Assembly (NCBI RefSeq): GCF_051020985.1
Contig: NC_135006.1
Location: 18,059,501 to 18,123,500 of the forward strand
Length of the DNA stretch: 64,000 bases
DNA from: Nomia melanderi
Taxonomy: Eukaryota > Arthropoda > Insecta > Hymenoptera > Halictidae
Direction: 5' to 3'
Under the pieces are notes generated by a model, which made no database searches, was not told where the DNA came from, and was given only the letters and a program-made list of their open reading frames with translations. Positions 43,001-47,985 of this stretch are shown here, in pieces. The position numbers and the translations under genes were made by a program. Position 1 is the first letter of the stretch, and each line of letters opens with the position of its first letter.

Positions 43001-45762
43001 CCGGGGAGTTTAGAAGGAATACTGGAGTTTCGGATGCCCGTTTCTAATTTTACCCGTTCGGCGGCTCTGGTTATCGTCCGAACTGCACCGTGAACGGCTT
43101 AAAAATAGTCGGTAGCCTGCCAAGCCCGGGAGGAACGGGATCAACGCGATCGTAGGCCTGTCAAGTAGGAAACGTCCTTGCAGGGTCTCCGACACGCGCG
43201 AGTGAGACAGAACGCGGCCGTAGAAAGTGAATTTCCGTCGTTTTCCTGTGCGCGCGCGCGCGCGCGCTGGCGAACGTACATCGACGTGCACCGTGAACAG
43301 AGAACACAGATAACAAACATGAATTGGACGCTGAGCGGGCTGAGCAACGCGGTGAACTTTGTTTACAATGAACACGTGTCGCCGGCGGTCGGACACGTTC
43401 TGCCCTTTGTCCATCAAAGGTACCTTATTATTCAAACATATCCGTGCAGCGTGTTCAATTATTTCCGAAACTTTGCTGGTGCTTATTTTATGCAAGTCTT
43501 GCCGACAGTTTTGTGTATTGTCTGTATCTTTATAGAAAAAACAACCCTTTGCGGACGAATGATACTCCGTAGAGATGAGATTTTCATATTTTGAAGACTA
43601 AGTCACAAAAGAGTGATTTAATTGAATGACAAGAGTACGTAGTTTCCTTTCGTTCTGTCAATTATACAATTGATCAAAGAATCTTCGTCCGCAAAGGGTT
43701 AAAGTCCATCGAACGCTTGAACTATCAATTTGAACAAAACGAACTGCAGTCAAAATCATCTCTCTATTCTAAAGAATGAAAATTTGACCCTGAAAAGGTT
43801 AATTATCCGCGCGCACCCGACACGGACGAGCGAGTTCCATTGTCATTCACACGCGTGATTCGGTCTGGTTGTTCGCAGGGTGGACGATCTGTACAGGTTC
43901 ATCCACGCGTGGGTGCCGTCGCTTTATGGGGAGCTCGACGAGGAGTACTGGAAGGAGCGCGGCTACATCCTGGTGGACACCGACACGGATCTGTCGCCGG
44001 AATTGTCGCCGCACGAGCCTGGCGAAGCCGGCGAGACCGCGGAGGACGGCAAGCCTCGCAACCAAGATGGCGACGACATCTCCGACCTGACCAGAGAATC
44101 ATGGGAGGTGAGTGTTCGTTTAAGATCTCGAACGGTTGAAAATCTTCCGTGTCGAACGACGCTCGTCCCATCATCGCATTCGTCACGCTTTCCTTTGTCG
44201 CTCATTGTCGTTCATTAACACTAAACGTACCGGTCAAATGACAAGTTTTAACCCTTAACGGAGGAATGACACTTGTACTTGTCGGCGACAACAATCATTT
44301 TGTTATTTTCATCGCTGTTCTTGTCGCAATATTCACAATTAACTATCTAATTAATTTTCTTTCCGCCTGTTATCCGTATTGCGGTATTTCTTCGCGGTGA
44401 AACTTGAAACACTTCCGATCCGTTAAGGGTTAAAGTTTGGTTTAGAATTCTGCGTTTTCTCGTCATTTCAGTTTATAGACATAGAAGAGTAATCGGTTTT
44501 TCAATGGTCCTCCTCCTGTTTCTAATTCCGCTAAGAATCGATCATCTACCTTGTTCACTTTTATTTGGTAATCAGCCATTCGACCGGTCGCTTTAGACTT
44601 AGCTGTGCGAAGCGCCGATATATTTAGCGTTATCGCGCCGAAGACTCGATGAATTATAAATAGAATTGAACTGAATTAAACTCTGTTATGGCAATAGTTT
44701 GTTATGCTATAAATACTGCAACAGATAGCAATTGTAAGAATACACAATTGAATGGAACAGTAACGATCGATCTATCACCGTTCCGCCATTTTCGTATCAA
44801 TGGCTGTCTCCGAGCGCCGGAAGCTCCGATATAACATGCAGTTGCTCGATAAAAATGGTAAAACGACGAAGATTGTACACAATTTTCAATTGTTATGTTA
44901 TATTCTAATACAGTCAAAGAATATTAATCGAGAAATAAGAAGAATAATCAGTTAGTAGAATCTTTAGACGATTCTTCGCACGATTCTTCGCACGATTCTT
45001 CGGCGCGATAACGTGCCACCATAACAAATCACTCGACCACCATACAGCATACGATAGAAACGGTTCGTTCGATCATCGCTCGCGCCGAATTCGCGTGTTT
45101 CATTCGAGTTTCCTCGCACTTCGCTTCGTTCCTCATCGTCATTCGGGGCCCGTCATCGTCATCGGCAGCATTCCCGCTTCGCTCATCGCATCGTGCATTC
45201 TTCAGGATCGTTCGTTTCTTTTGCTCGGCGAGCGCTAAACTTTTCCCTCATTCTCTCGCGTCCCTTCGCCCCCGAGCTTCTGTTTTTTCAAGGCCGTCGA
45301 TTTTTTTCATTTTTCACACCGAGCGGAGAATAGAACAGACGATAGAGAGTAGTTGCTAGCTACGCCGTCGATCCTCGCGTCGACAAGCATTATTACCGAA
45401 TTATCCGATTGGCGTGTCATTCGATTGCTAAGTCACCGAGTTATTATATTGTCAGATTACTAAATTATTCGGTGATTACCGAATCACCTAGTTAGAGAAT
45501 CGTTGAATGACGCGGTTTAGTCGAAAAATACGAAACCCGCCGAGTTCCTCGACGTTCAACGACCAAATCGATAGCAAAGGATCGACGCGAGGTTCGCGCG
45601 CGCACGGATTAGCCGTTCGACGAAACACCGAAGTATTGAATCGCTAAAAACGGCCGATATTGTATTGGCTAACAGCTGATCAAGGCCCCCTACGTAAAGC
45701 TGTACAGCATCCTGAAGACGTCGAGCACGTCCGCGGATTCGGAGCAGATCCAGGACCCGGAG
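4025..45762 (+). CDS. mtd: OXR1/NCOA7-family protein (mustard orthologue), joined long-isoform CDS, 3' part outside window
   Basis: Joining fourteen GT/AG exons (4025-4083, 4516-4622, 16300-16388, 27473-27701, 32124-32281, 32432-32818, 32911-33105, 33179-33535, 33629-33780, 34696-34866, 35698-35864, 38961-39123, 43879-44107, 45676-45762) gives 2550 bases, an uninterrupted 850-residue frame. Seen: a LysM domain (about residues 83-126), a GRAM-like domain (about 200-275), acidic Ser/Asp/Glu-rich linkers, and the block with PPLYLRLRTGRP and LRPEYWFSVPRDR (about 700-745) that precedes TLDc in OXR1 and NCOA7. Known of the family: these TLDc proteins protect against oxidative stress and bind and regulate the vacuolar H+-ATPase; in Drosophila mustard affects immune tolerance. 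The TLDc domain (roughly 160-200 residues) is not in the window, so the protein is 3'-incomplete here. The family assignment is firm; the exact species and the set of isoforms are inferred. Confidence 0.95.
4084..4515 (+). other. mtd intron 1
   Basis: AT-rich intron between GTACGT and CCGCAG. Bases 4166-4393 are a second copy of the dispersed repeat at 682-904. A local run of ACTTCTTAACTT-type repeats lies at about 4222-4270. No coding exon is visible. Confidence 0.8.
4166..4393. repeat. Dispersed repeat R1, copy 2
   Basis: Same-orientation partner of 682-904, with a local ACTTCTTAACTT expansion in the middle instead of the insertion seen in copy 1. Lies wholly within mtd intron 1. Confidence 0.88.
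4516..4622 (+). CDS. mtd: mtd exon 2, Ser/Arg-rich N-terminal region
   Basis: Acceptor CTTCCGCAG, donor GTGAGT. One base, 35 codons and one base; starts SKSRSVDHGFTTPFDLDSLR and ends VDKLSK. The central stretch is charged and may form a short amphipathic helix. It follows exon 1 in phase and hands one base to exon 3 to make Asp. No catalytic motif is expected; in the family this region is isoform-specific and probably disordered. High GC at third positions contrasts with the flanking introns. Confidence 0.88.
4727..5331. mobile_element. Non-autonomous Tc1/mariner-type element, 605 bp
   Basis: The left end CACTGTCGGTCAAAAGTTT and the reverse complement of the right end, CACGGCCGGTCAAAAGTTT, form terminal inverted repeats. 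Both ends abut TA (4725-4726 and 5332-5333), the target-site duplication of the Tc1/mariner superfamily, and the GGTCAAAAGT core is typical of Tc1-like ends. The interior has no transposase-sized frame, so it is a deletion derivative that would need a transposase supplied in trans. It sits just downstream of exon 2 and may be recent, since the ends and TA are intact. Confidence 0.88.
7813..7980. mobile_element. Degenerate miniature TTAA element, family A
   Basis: Right end CTGCAAAGGGTTAA and interior similarity to other copies (CAGTCACC, TTTGATTTGACACAG, AATGTTAA) mark it as a member of the CCCTTTGCACTCG family; the left end is eroded to CTAACCCTTGACTCTC. No open frame. Confidence 0.7.
9394..10110 (+). 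CDS. Uncertain 238-codon frame built on a tandem minisatellite
   Basis: ATG at 9394 (context GAAATGA, purine at -3) opens 238 codons ending in TGA. The body is a 24/27-residue repeat with core SKLLSDLGDSNQ followed by CYLNYLNYFNG-like segments. The tail is rich in Ser, Asn, Pro and Asp. I recognise no domain, signal peptide or membrane segment. The frame is the only open plus frame across the array because all unit lengths are multiples of nine. Differences between units look mostly amino-acid changing, which argues against constraint. It lies inside an mtd intron, downstream of GC-rich possible promoter DNA. It could be a young gene, an untranslated exon, or only a minisatellite; I favour the last. 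Confidence 0.2.
   Translation: MSGNQRPCGQSAIDRSDARKSFGYTNRLSCSNYLDDSALLGGLDDSNQSCYLNYLNYLNYFNGSKLLSDLGDSNQSCYLNVLNYFNDLKLLSDLGDSNQPYYLNYLNYINYFSGSKLLSDLGDSNQSYYLNYLNYLNYFYDSKLLSDLEDSNQPCYLNCLNYFNGSKLLSDLGDSNQSCYLNYLNYFYDSKLLSDLKCSNRSSGPSNPNADIPNDPNNSKHSDGSNNPIDRSLLYGSC
9484..9990. repeat. Minisatellite, 72/81-bp units
   Basis: The landmark GAAGCTTCTGAGTGATCT recurs at 9585, 9657, 9738, 9819, 9891 and 9963, spacings of 72, 81, 81, 72 and 72 bases. The extra nine bases are additional TTGAATTAT sub-repeats. A degenerate unit lies before the first landmark. The direct-repeat units are adjacent, without spacers, so this is a tandem repeat and not a CRISPR. Confidence 0.95.
11951..12167. mobile_element. 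Miniature TTAA element, family E
   Basis: Left end ACACTAGAACTACC and right end GGTTCTAGTGTTAA are imperfect inverted repeats. The interior (CATTTAATAC, TTTCTTCAGACATTC, AATCGAAACCAGTC) is shared with the copies starting at 48902 and, inverted, at 47986. No open frame. TTAA is kept only at the right. Confidence 0.75.
13557..13567 (+). promoter_or_regulatory. YY1/Pho-type core promoter motif
   Basis: AAGATGGCGGC matches the YY1 motif often found at or just downstream of transcription starts in animals. It lies 110 bases before the ATG of the alternative first exon, so it probably marks that promoter. Its ATG, if transcribed, opens a short upstream frame that stops after a few codons. Placement is seen; function is inferred. 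Confidence 0.5.
13677..13869 (+). CDS. mtd: mtd alternative first coding exon (isoform N-terminus)
   Basis: ATG at 13677 has a strong context (A at -3, G at +4). It opens 64 codons plus one base ending at the donor GTGGTT. Segments such as SPWEFLDYEPSNVC and RDYIVYYVVDDESAKVL are non-repetitive, use GC-ending codons and look clearly coding. The leftover G is exactly the phase needed by exon 3 at 16300: the junction gives ...EQFQ then DSDSESKDG, entering the LysM domain a little further on. I infer an isoform with its own promoter that replaces exons 1 and 2 but keeps LysM and GRAM. I do not know a function for this N-terminus. Confidence 0.75.
13870..16299 (+). other. mtd intron between alternative first exon and exon 3
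   Basis: No exon supported. A GC-rich block at 14380-14850 includes a second AAGATGGCGG motif at 14833. A fragment of miniature family F (starting TAGGTTTACGGAACGCGT) lies at about 15688-15800. The rest is unique AT-rich intron. Confidence 0.7.
16300..16388 (+). CDS. mtd: mtd exon 3, linker into the LysM domain
   Basis: Acceptor GATTGCAG, donor GTGAGT. Two bases complete Asp, then 29 codons: SDSESKDGSTTQEKKHGRV and onward to PISTIAYT, which is the first strand of the LysM domain (compare the GTIEYTV-type start in OXR1). Ends in phase 0. It is the meeting point of at least two alternative 5' ends (exon 2 and the exon at 13677), both leaving one base. Confidence 0.92.
17930..18146. mobile_element. 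Miniature TTAA element, family D
   Basis: The interior is closely similar to 1674-1886 (for example AATTATTAGAAAGGTAAC and TCTTGGAGTTTCTATAGCG). Left end ACACTAACACTACC, right end GGTAGTCTTAATGTTAA. No open frame of its own; it contaminates the end of a 136-codon antisense frame at 18120-18530, which argues that frame is not a gene. Confidence 0.85.
20841..21073. mobile_element. Miniature TTAA element, family C
   Basis: Begins TTAACCCCTTGCCGTG and ends TACGTCAAGGGGTTAA, imperfect inverted repeats with TTAA at both edges. A second right half lies at about 53880-54018 (shared ATCGTCGATAGTAAAAT-like block and CATCAAGGGGTTAA). Non-coding. Confidence 0.75.
21881..22101. mobile_element. Miniature TTAA element, family F
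   Basis: TTAACACTAGGATTACGG at the left and AAACCTAGTGTTAA at the right are inverted repeats with TTAA at both ends. The interior is shared with 26945-27162 (ACGGAACGCGTCAATT, GTCGATTTTTAT, AATAAACTGTA). Non-coding, about 220 bp. Confidence 0.85.
25815..25944. repeat. Pair of palindromic units
   Basis: Unit 1 (25815-25871) contains the perfect 20-base palindrome AATCTACTGTACAGTAGATT at 25835-25854, extended by imperfect arms (GTCTGG...AAGACG against CGTCTC...CAGAC). Unit 2 (25891-25944) repeats AATCTACTGTACAGTGAATT with arms GTCTGATCGCGA and TCGCGGAACTGAC. There is no loop at the centre, unlike a microRNA precursor. Confidence 0.85.
26945..27162. mobile_element. Miniature TTAA element, family F, second copy
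   Basis: CACTAGGTTTACGGAACGCG at the left, with an eroded TTAA, and TAATCCTAGCATTAA at the right; interior as in 21881-22101. It lies about 300 bases before the LysM exon. Non-coding. Confidence 0.8.
27473..27701 (+). CDS. mtd: mtd exon 4, LysM domain
   Basis: Acceptor GTTCGCAG, donor GTGAGT; 76 codons plus one base. With the last residues of exon 3 (IAYT) it forms a textbook LysM: YTV, RDTLTSVAARFDTTPSEL, LNRL, then FIYPGQQLWVP (residues about 83-126). LysM binds glycans in many proteins; in OXR1 and NCOA7 it is an intracellular N-terminal domain of unclear ligand. After it comes a Gly/Asp/Pro-rich linker ending in an acidic PPEEK. Oddly, the exon itself begins GTGAGC, a donor sequence directly after the acceptor. 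Skipping it would shift the frame, so it is probably constitutive in long isoforms. Confidence 0.97.
27761..27987. mobile_element. Miniature TTAA element, family A
   Basis: TTAACCCTTTGCGCTCGG at the left, CTCGAGTGCAAAGGGTTAA at the right; TTAA at both ends with CCC...GGG termini, the signature of piggyBac-type insertions. Non-coding, 227 bp. It lies only 60 bases after exon 4. Confidence 0.88.
27984..28118. mobile_element. Miniature TTAA element, family H
   Basis: It shares the TTAA of the preceding family A element and continues CCCTTAACGAATCGG, ending in GAGGGTTAA. Its left part matches the reverse complement of the right part of the element at 44248-44433 (both with TGTTTCAAGTTT). Two elements back to back on one TTAA imply insertion of one at the edge of the other. 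Confidence 0.7.
29695..29926. mobile_element. Miniature TTAA element, family B
   Basis: TTAACCCTTGGCACTCCAGG at the left and GAGCTCACAG...GAGTTAA at the right. Related copies are 55750-55949 and the right part of a copy ending at 2987. Shared interior: GTAATCTATCAGCAA, GTGAAAATGAGAAAT and AATCGAATAATTTT. Non-coding. Confidence 0.8.
30551..31010. repeat. Three-copy tandem repeat, 149-bp period
   Basis: TGCGCAT landmarks at 30551, 30700 and 30849. Each unit carries AATTATAATTATGGTGATAATG (shortened or changed by a base in places), TAAATTATTTA and an AAACTAGTGTCGT-like block. The copies have diverged by point changes and small indels; no open frame crosses them. Confidence 0.9.
32124..32281 (+). 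CDS. mtd: mtd exon 5, linker and start of GRAM-like domain
   Basis: Acceptor TAATTTACAG, donor GTAAAG. Two bases complete Glu, then 52 codons: LLDNLRPVSPKPGHMERVK, an acidic EEEEQPF, and FLKIDVRHITDGQ, which is the first strands of the GRAM/PH-like domain found between LysM and TLDc in OXR1-type proteins (there FLKI...ITSGKG). Proline-rich upstream part is probably a flexible linker. Codons are less GC-rich than in exons 2 to 4, like the following exons of this cluster. Confidence 0.96.
32432..32818 (+). CDS. mtd: mtd exon 6, core of GRAM-like domain and acidic linker
   Basis: Acceptor TTATGTGCAG, donor GTATGT; 129 codons in phase 0. GVVSGVLLVTPNAVMFDPNV, then HGAESYGVIAPMEFIVNAA closely follow the GRAM-like domain of OXR1 and NCOA7 (residues about 215-275). 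GRAM/PH folds often bind lipids or proteins; for this family the ligand is not established. After residue 285 the sequence becomes Lys/Glu-rich and likely disordered, with two Cys pairs (CSC) near the end. The frame reads into the intron for only two codons before TGA, supporting the donor. Confidence 0.97.
32911..33105 (+). CDS. mtd: mtd exon 7, acidic linker with conserved basic patch
   Basis: Acceptor TTGTGTGCAG, donor GTTGGT; 65 codons, phase 0 to 0. Begins EDNTTTTKEKEEEKE (disordered, acidic), then LEERRRSMLDHHWAVPSKDR, a compact conserved-looking motif that I believe is shared by insect orthologues. Ends in an acidic Asp/Gln/Ser stretch. Introns on both sides are under 100 bases, so exons 5 to 9 form a tight cluster. 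As its length is a multiple of three, skipping would keep frame. Confidence 0.95.
33179..33535 (+). CDS. mtd: mtd exon 8, disordered Ser/Asp-rich region
   Basis: Acceptor CATTTTCAG, donor GTACCA; 119 codons, phase 0 to 0. Contains KLSCHDSGIDIRDPNPPFPV, DIVLSSDWVPPITI and an acidic tail EEPEKDDEHKDDDKQE. No folded domain is recognisable; Ser/Thr followed by acidic residues suggests casein-kinase-type phosphorylation sites (inference). A 136-codon antisense frame over the same bases is a shadow. In-frame skipping is possible. Confidence 0.94.
33629..33780 (+). CDS. mtd: mtd exon 9
   Basis: Acceptor TCTGTTTCAG, donor GTGATA. 50 codons plus two bases: MLKRLSYPLSWMEGLTG, then Lys/Asp/Ser-rich sequence ending SSVFSKVFS. 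The opening hydrophobic and basic segment could be an amphipathic helix. The leftover AG pairs with C of the exon at 34696 (Ser) or A of the exon at 35698 (Arg), so both inclusion and skipping of the intervening exon keep frame. Confidence 0.93.
33781..34695 (+). other. mtd intron 9
   Basis: AT-rich, with a (TA)n run at about 34210-34225. TAACTAAC, a close match to an ideal branch point, lies at about 34660, 30 bases before the next acceptor. No other exon seen. Confidence 0.7.
34696..34866 (+). CDS. mtd: mtd exon 10, in-frame cassette, Ser/Gly/Pro-rich
   Basis: 171 bases, one base in and two bases out, so it can be included or skipped without changing frame. Inclusion reads S-SPINLVSDFSSGLFAKTPSEE, a Gly-rich run, PPLTASSLSQDSG, and GPGGLMG before the strong donor GTGAGT. 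The acceptor (GGATATAAG) has a poor pyrimidine tract but a near-ideal branch point upstream, a pattern typical of a regulated exon. The frame extends upstream to 34601, where another AG lies, but that phase does not match exon 9. Low-complexity content suggests a linker. Confidence 0.75.
34867..35697 (+). other. mtd intron 10
   Basis: Pyrimidine-rich in its first half and (TA)n-rich at about 35325-35380. No exon supported. Confidence 0.7.
35698..35864 (+). CDS. mtd: mtd exon 11
   Basis: Acceptor TTCCTTTCAG, donor GTAGGT. One base, 55 codons, one base: SSVGTFIRQQPLTSSGSSSV, SRGSKTSTAAPRLDYRSMVS and VEDMPELFVSFD. The Ser-rich part is disordered; the DMPELFVSFD end precedes the conserved pre-TLDc block and matches its position in OXR1. 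Phase 1 out fits both the microexon at 37576 and exon 12 at 38961. Confidence 0.94.
35865..37575 (+). other. mtd intron 11, first part
   Basis: Ordinary AT-rich intron; I see no exon, transposon end or repeat array between 35865 and 37560. The last 20 bases are the pyrimidine tract of the candidate microexon. Confidence 0.6.
37576..37611 (+). CDS. mtd: mtd candidate microexon, 12 residues
   Basis: A strong pyrimidine tract (TTTTTGTTGTCCCTCTAG) ends at 37575 and a GTAGGT donor begins at 37612. The 36 bases between start and end in phase 1, matching exon 11 before and exon 12 after. Inclusion would insert IQAPNFPELEGL and change the junction Lys to Glu, giving ...SFD-IQAPNFPELEGL-E-LIPRPA. Symmetric microexons of this size are usually neuron-enriched in animals (general knowledge). 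I have no homology for it, so chance splice-like sites remain possible. Confidence 0.5.
37612..38960 (+). other. mtd intron 11, second part
   Basis: No exon seen. Between 38440 and 38600 it is GC-rich with a CCACGCCC box at 38513-38520 and an ATTGGCC (inverted CCAAT) at about 38529, promoter-like elements. A GGGCGTG box lies near 38921. Confidence 0.6.
38961..39123 (+). CDS. mtd: mtd exon 12, conserved block before TLDc
   Basis: Acceptor GAATTATGTAG, donor GTGAGT. Two bases, 53 codons, two bases: LIPRPARSCDDPPLYLRL, RTGRPKDKKIP, then KKLRPEYWFSVPRDR. In OXR1 and NCOA7 the equivalent PPLYLCLRVGKP and RRPEYWFAVPRER are among the most conserved residues outside TLDc, so this exon fixes the gene's identity. 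Codons are strongly GC-ending. Its last two bases, AG, are the same phase as the alternative first exons at 43319-43419 and 39906-39952, all joining exon 13. Confidence 0.97.
39209..39279 (+). promoter_or_regulatory. Three evenly spaced GGGCGTGG (CACCC/KLF-type) boxes
   Basis: GGGCGTGG at 39209-39216, 39241-39248 and 39272-39279, spaced 32 and 31 bases, about three helical turns. KLF/Sp-type zinc-finger factors bind such boxes. They lie shortly before the GC-rich candidate promoter at 39540-39905. Confidence 0.4.
39325..39547. repeat. Dispersed repeat R2, copy 1
   Basis: Shares long stretches with 60846-61090: AACTAGTCCGATTTACAT, CAATCTCAAC, ACTACGTTT, AGTAAGATCGAAAT, TTCTTCTCATTC and GATTCTCCGACTTCGTCAAA. 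An inverted fragment lies at about 60433-60480. No coding frame is shared, so this is an unclassified interspersed repeat. Confidence 0.85.
39540..39905 (+). promoter_or_regulatory. CpG-rich candidate internal promoter with CLEAR-type E-box
   Basis: A GC- and CpG-rich block unlike the surrounding intron. GTCACGTGAC at 39622-39631 is a perfect palindromic CLEAR element, the site bound by TFEB/MITF-type bHLH-zipper factors that drive lysosome and V-ATPase genes. A second GTCACGTGCC lies at 39933-39942. TCAGT initiator-like sites occur at about 39822 and 39834. It is followed by a splice donor at 39953, so I infer a promoter for a short mtd isoform. Confidence 0.45.
39906..39952 (+). CDS. mtd: mtd possible alternative first coding exon
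   Basis: ATG at 39906 gives 15 codons (MTRTTTCRPVTCPEI) and two bases before the donor GTAACG. The phase matches exon 13, which would give ...PEI-R-VDDLYRF. The same frame is open back to an ATG at 39771, so the N-terminus could be longer (60 residues). The peptide is Thr/Arg/Cys-rich and not recognisably conserved; the case rests on phase, donor and the promoter-like DNA upstream. It may instead be non-coding first-exon sequence. Confidence 0.35.
40211..40332. repeat. GAATTT-type microsatellite
   Basis: About ten 10-12 base units of TTTGAATTGAA / TTTGAATGAA, purest from about 40240 to 40320, decaying at both edges. Confidence 0.95.
43250..43318 (+). promoter_or_regulatory. (CG)n tract and 5' leader of alternative first exon
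   Basis: Nine CG dinucleotides in a row (43250-43267) followed by a short leader ending ATAACAAAC just before the ATG. A CpG-dense, nucleosome-poor sequence at this place is typical of a housekeeping-type promoter; transcription start not determined. Confidence 0.45.
43319..43419 (+). CDS. mtd: mtd alternative first coding exon, short isoform
   Basis: ATG at 43319 in the near-ideal insect context CAAACATG opens 33 codons plus AG before the donor GTACCT. The peptide begins MNWTLSGLSNAVNFVYNEH and continues VSPAVGHVLPFVHQ. Codons are GC-ending, and the leftover bases join exon 13 as Arg followed by VDDLYRFIHAW. This would make an isoform that lacks LysM and GRAM and starts just before TLDc, as short OXR1 and NCOA7 isoforms do. 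The N-terminus is moderately hydrophobic but not a convincing signal peptide. Confidence 0.82.
43420..43878 (+). other. mtd intron after short-isoform first exon
   Basis: Contains the family G miniature element 43541-43702 and otherwise unique AT-rich DNA. Confidence 0.8.
43541..43702. mobile_element. Miniature TTAA element, family G
   Basis: AACCCTTTGCGGACGAA at the left and TTCGTCCGCAAAGGGTTAA at the right are near-perfect inverted repeats; right TTAA intact. Truncated relatives start near 25268 and 47620. Non-coding, 162 bp. Confidence 0.9.
43879..44107 (+). CDS. mtd: mtd exon 13, start of the conserved C-terminal region
   Basis: Acceptor TTGTTCGCAG, donor GTGAGT. One base, then 76 codons: VDDLYRFIHAWVPSLYG, DEEYWKERGYILVDTDTD, an acidic/Glu-Pro linker, and DISDLTRESWE. 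It parallels the OXR1 segment between VPRER and TKSWE immediately before the TLDc domain. Highly GC-ending codons. Used by the long isoforms (from exon 12) and by the short ones starting at 43319 or possibly 39906. Ends in phase 0. Confidence 0.97.
44108..45675 (+). other. mtd intron 13
   Basis: Holds the family H miniature element 44248-44433, a lone left end of a TTAACACTAAAC element at 44214, a short CGATTCTTCGCA triplet repeat at about 44967-45000 and GC-richer unique DNA to 45650. No exon supported. Confidence 0.7.
44248..44433. mobile_element. Miniature TTAA element, family H
   Basis: TTAACCCTTAACGGAGG at the left and CCGTTAAGGGTTAA at the right: inverted repeats flanked by TTAA on both sides, 186 bp, non-coding. 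Opposite orientation to the copy at 27984-28118. Confidence 0.88.
45676..45762 (+). CDS. mtd: mtd exon 14, probable in-frame cassette before TLDc
   Basis: 87 bases, phase 0 to 0, with nearly every codon ending in G or C. Encodes LIKAPYVKLYSILKTSS, then STSADSEQIQDPE. The start is forced: the frame has TAA directly upstream of the acceptor TAACAG. Donor GTACCG is moderate and the pyrimidine tract weak, so inclusion may be regulated. It lies between the SWE of exon 13 and the missing TLDc exons. I do not recognise the segment from vertebrate OXR1. Confidence 0.7.
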
Positions 45763-46966
45763 GTACCGAGATTATTCCCCGTTTCCATACTCCCCGACGA
45801 TGATCGTTGTTTTATCACACGCACACCGGACACACACCTATCGCACAATAGTGTATTGTTCGTTGTTGATTGACGCACCCTTTTTCTAGCGCACACGCAA
45901 CCCAGAAACAAGCCACACCTCGCGCGTCACTTCTCTCTTCCTCGCAGTGAAGTTGGGCGAAATTTCATTTGACCGTTTCTCATTCGATTTGAAATTCAAT
46001 CAGTCCAATTAATTGACATTGTATTAGTTAAATTCATTCGAAAATCAGCCAGATTAATTGAAAGGTGACCGAGTCAAGGAAAAAATTAACATGTGACATC
46101 GATTCTTTTCAATTTCTATAATTATTACACTTCGATACAGTAGCACGGAAACCAGAATGTAAGTTAATAGCTATACATTGATATTTACAATTAACAATCG
46201 CGAATAGTAACTTCCGATCGGCGAAAAACTCGCGTTTCGATCGTCGATCTCAATGTACGATCAAATCACATTACACCCAACTCCGCGTTACACAAGAACC
46301 GCATTTCCCAGGTGCACCCGTGTACACAAATGCATCAGAGTATTTCCAGATTACTGTAACTTCGACTTACAACACGTTTTCCCACCTCTAACCTTCTCGA
46401 AGGTGCAGCTTGTTCCAACGAAATGGCACACCCTGTATCACGAACCGGCGCATTGTCACCGGCTGCGCGTTCCCTGTCTCGTTGTTGTTATTGTTATTGT
46501 CGCTGATTGATTTCCGATCGCTTTTGCCGTGCCCCGTCGACCGATCGATTCCTCGTTGGACGCTCTGTGTTTGACGCCGTGTTTAAAATTCCTTTCGGCG
46601 AAGATAACACCTGCAACGGAAGTTCACCGAACTGCATGCATGCGAGTGCGCGCCCCCTCCTCTACGCGTACGCACCGGTGGAATCGATCGTTGATCGGTA
46701 GACAGCATTTATGGGGAACTCGAGAGCGCAGCGTTGCACGGGATGCACGCGACACGAGGGAATATACGAATTATACAAACCGTAGTGTCTTTCGTGGGAT
46801 TTCTTAGAAAAAACTAGATTCCGATTTCACATTTTTCTAATCGTCTTCTTGAAAATGGAATTTCTCTCGAAGTGCAACGTTTGGAAAGGTGAAAGAATAA
46901 AGAAAATAATCATGTACTGTTTCTCACTTGAATAATTCAATTATTCAAACGACAAAGATCTTAACA

Positions 46967-47134
46967 TAACCCTTTGCACTCGAAAGTTTCTCAATGGAAA
47001 TATTCAACATTTTCTGACGAGATACAGGTCATATCGTTTGAAACTAATTTATTTCAATATTTCAATTTGAAACATTAAATATTCAACTGCATAGTTTTGC
47101 TGCATCGAGTCACCTATCGAGTGCAAAGGATTAA
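46967..47134. mobile_element. Miniature TTAA element, family A
   Basis: TAACCCTTTGCACTCGAAAG at the left, ATCGAGTGCAAAGGATTAA at the right. The interior shares TCAATGGAAATATTCAACAT with 27761-27987. Non-coding. Confidence 0.88.
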
Positions 47135-47985
47135 CACCTGATTCTTTTCTACCATTCGAATCTCCGGCGAGTTAATTCCGCTTTTCATCGAAAGAATCTC
47201 CGCAAGTTTGAAAAGTCCGCGACCGCGACTAATTAATTCGTTCGTGCCCGATTAACACGAGGATAAAGCCGACGACGAACGCGGCGGTTCGTCTATATTC
47301 CGGTCCACGGAAGGTTAATGAGTCGTAAACGGCCGACGCGTGATGCCACTGTGACCGATTTATTTCCGGAAGGCCGTGGGCAAAACGCGCGCGCGTCACT
47401 CCTTCCGTTCCGCGGCTTCATTTGCCAAATAGAGGTGTTCGGGGCGGCCCGTTCTTCAACAATGAACGCGACCGGTGAATCCGGAGCTATTCTCGGCCGC
47501 GGTTTTGTTGATCTATCCGCCGGACGGATATATTTATTAGCGTCATCGGGAAACACGTTCCTCCGCGTTCCTCGGATTTTTCTCTTCCCCTTTTGCACCC
47601 TGTCGCGCTGTCTGCTCTTTAACCCTTCGCGGACGGACATCCTTTGAAATATAAAAAACCTTCGGCAGATGAAGCTGAATTAACCCCTTGCACTCGAGAG
47701 ACTCCTAGTCGTCAGATGATTCGATACAGCAAAATTATAAACTTTCGTATTCACCATTAACCTTTGTATACTGCGTCGATACGTGAAATATTGAAGGAAA
47801 ATAGCTTTAGTACCTAATTTACGTATGATTTCTTGTTGAATTCATTTTAAAGAATCTTGTCTACATCTAATTAGAAAGAAAACTTCAAGTGAAAAATTTT
47901 CGAAAAGGGTTCAACATCAATTGTTCAAGCGACAGAGAAGAAAGAAATATTTCATCTCGCTGAAATGTTTAAAATTTAAAAGGGA

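Larger units (their letters stand above)
39953..43318 (+). other. mtd intron 12, central part
   Basis: Contains the GAATTT microsatellite at 40211-40332, an exact 21-base doublet at 40851-40892, a lone TTAACCCTTTGTGCA end near 41029 and unique AT-rich DNA. CpG content rises from about 43100 into the alternative first exon. A 161-codon antisense frame (43010-43495) overlaps that exon and is judged a shadow. Confidence 0.65.

Noticed and set aside
43010..43495. 161-codon minus-strand frame
   Set aside because: It lies antisense to the well-supported alternative first exon and the (CG)n tract, which creates an Arg/Ala run; a shadow frame.
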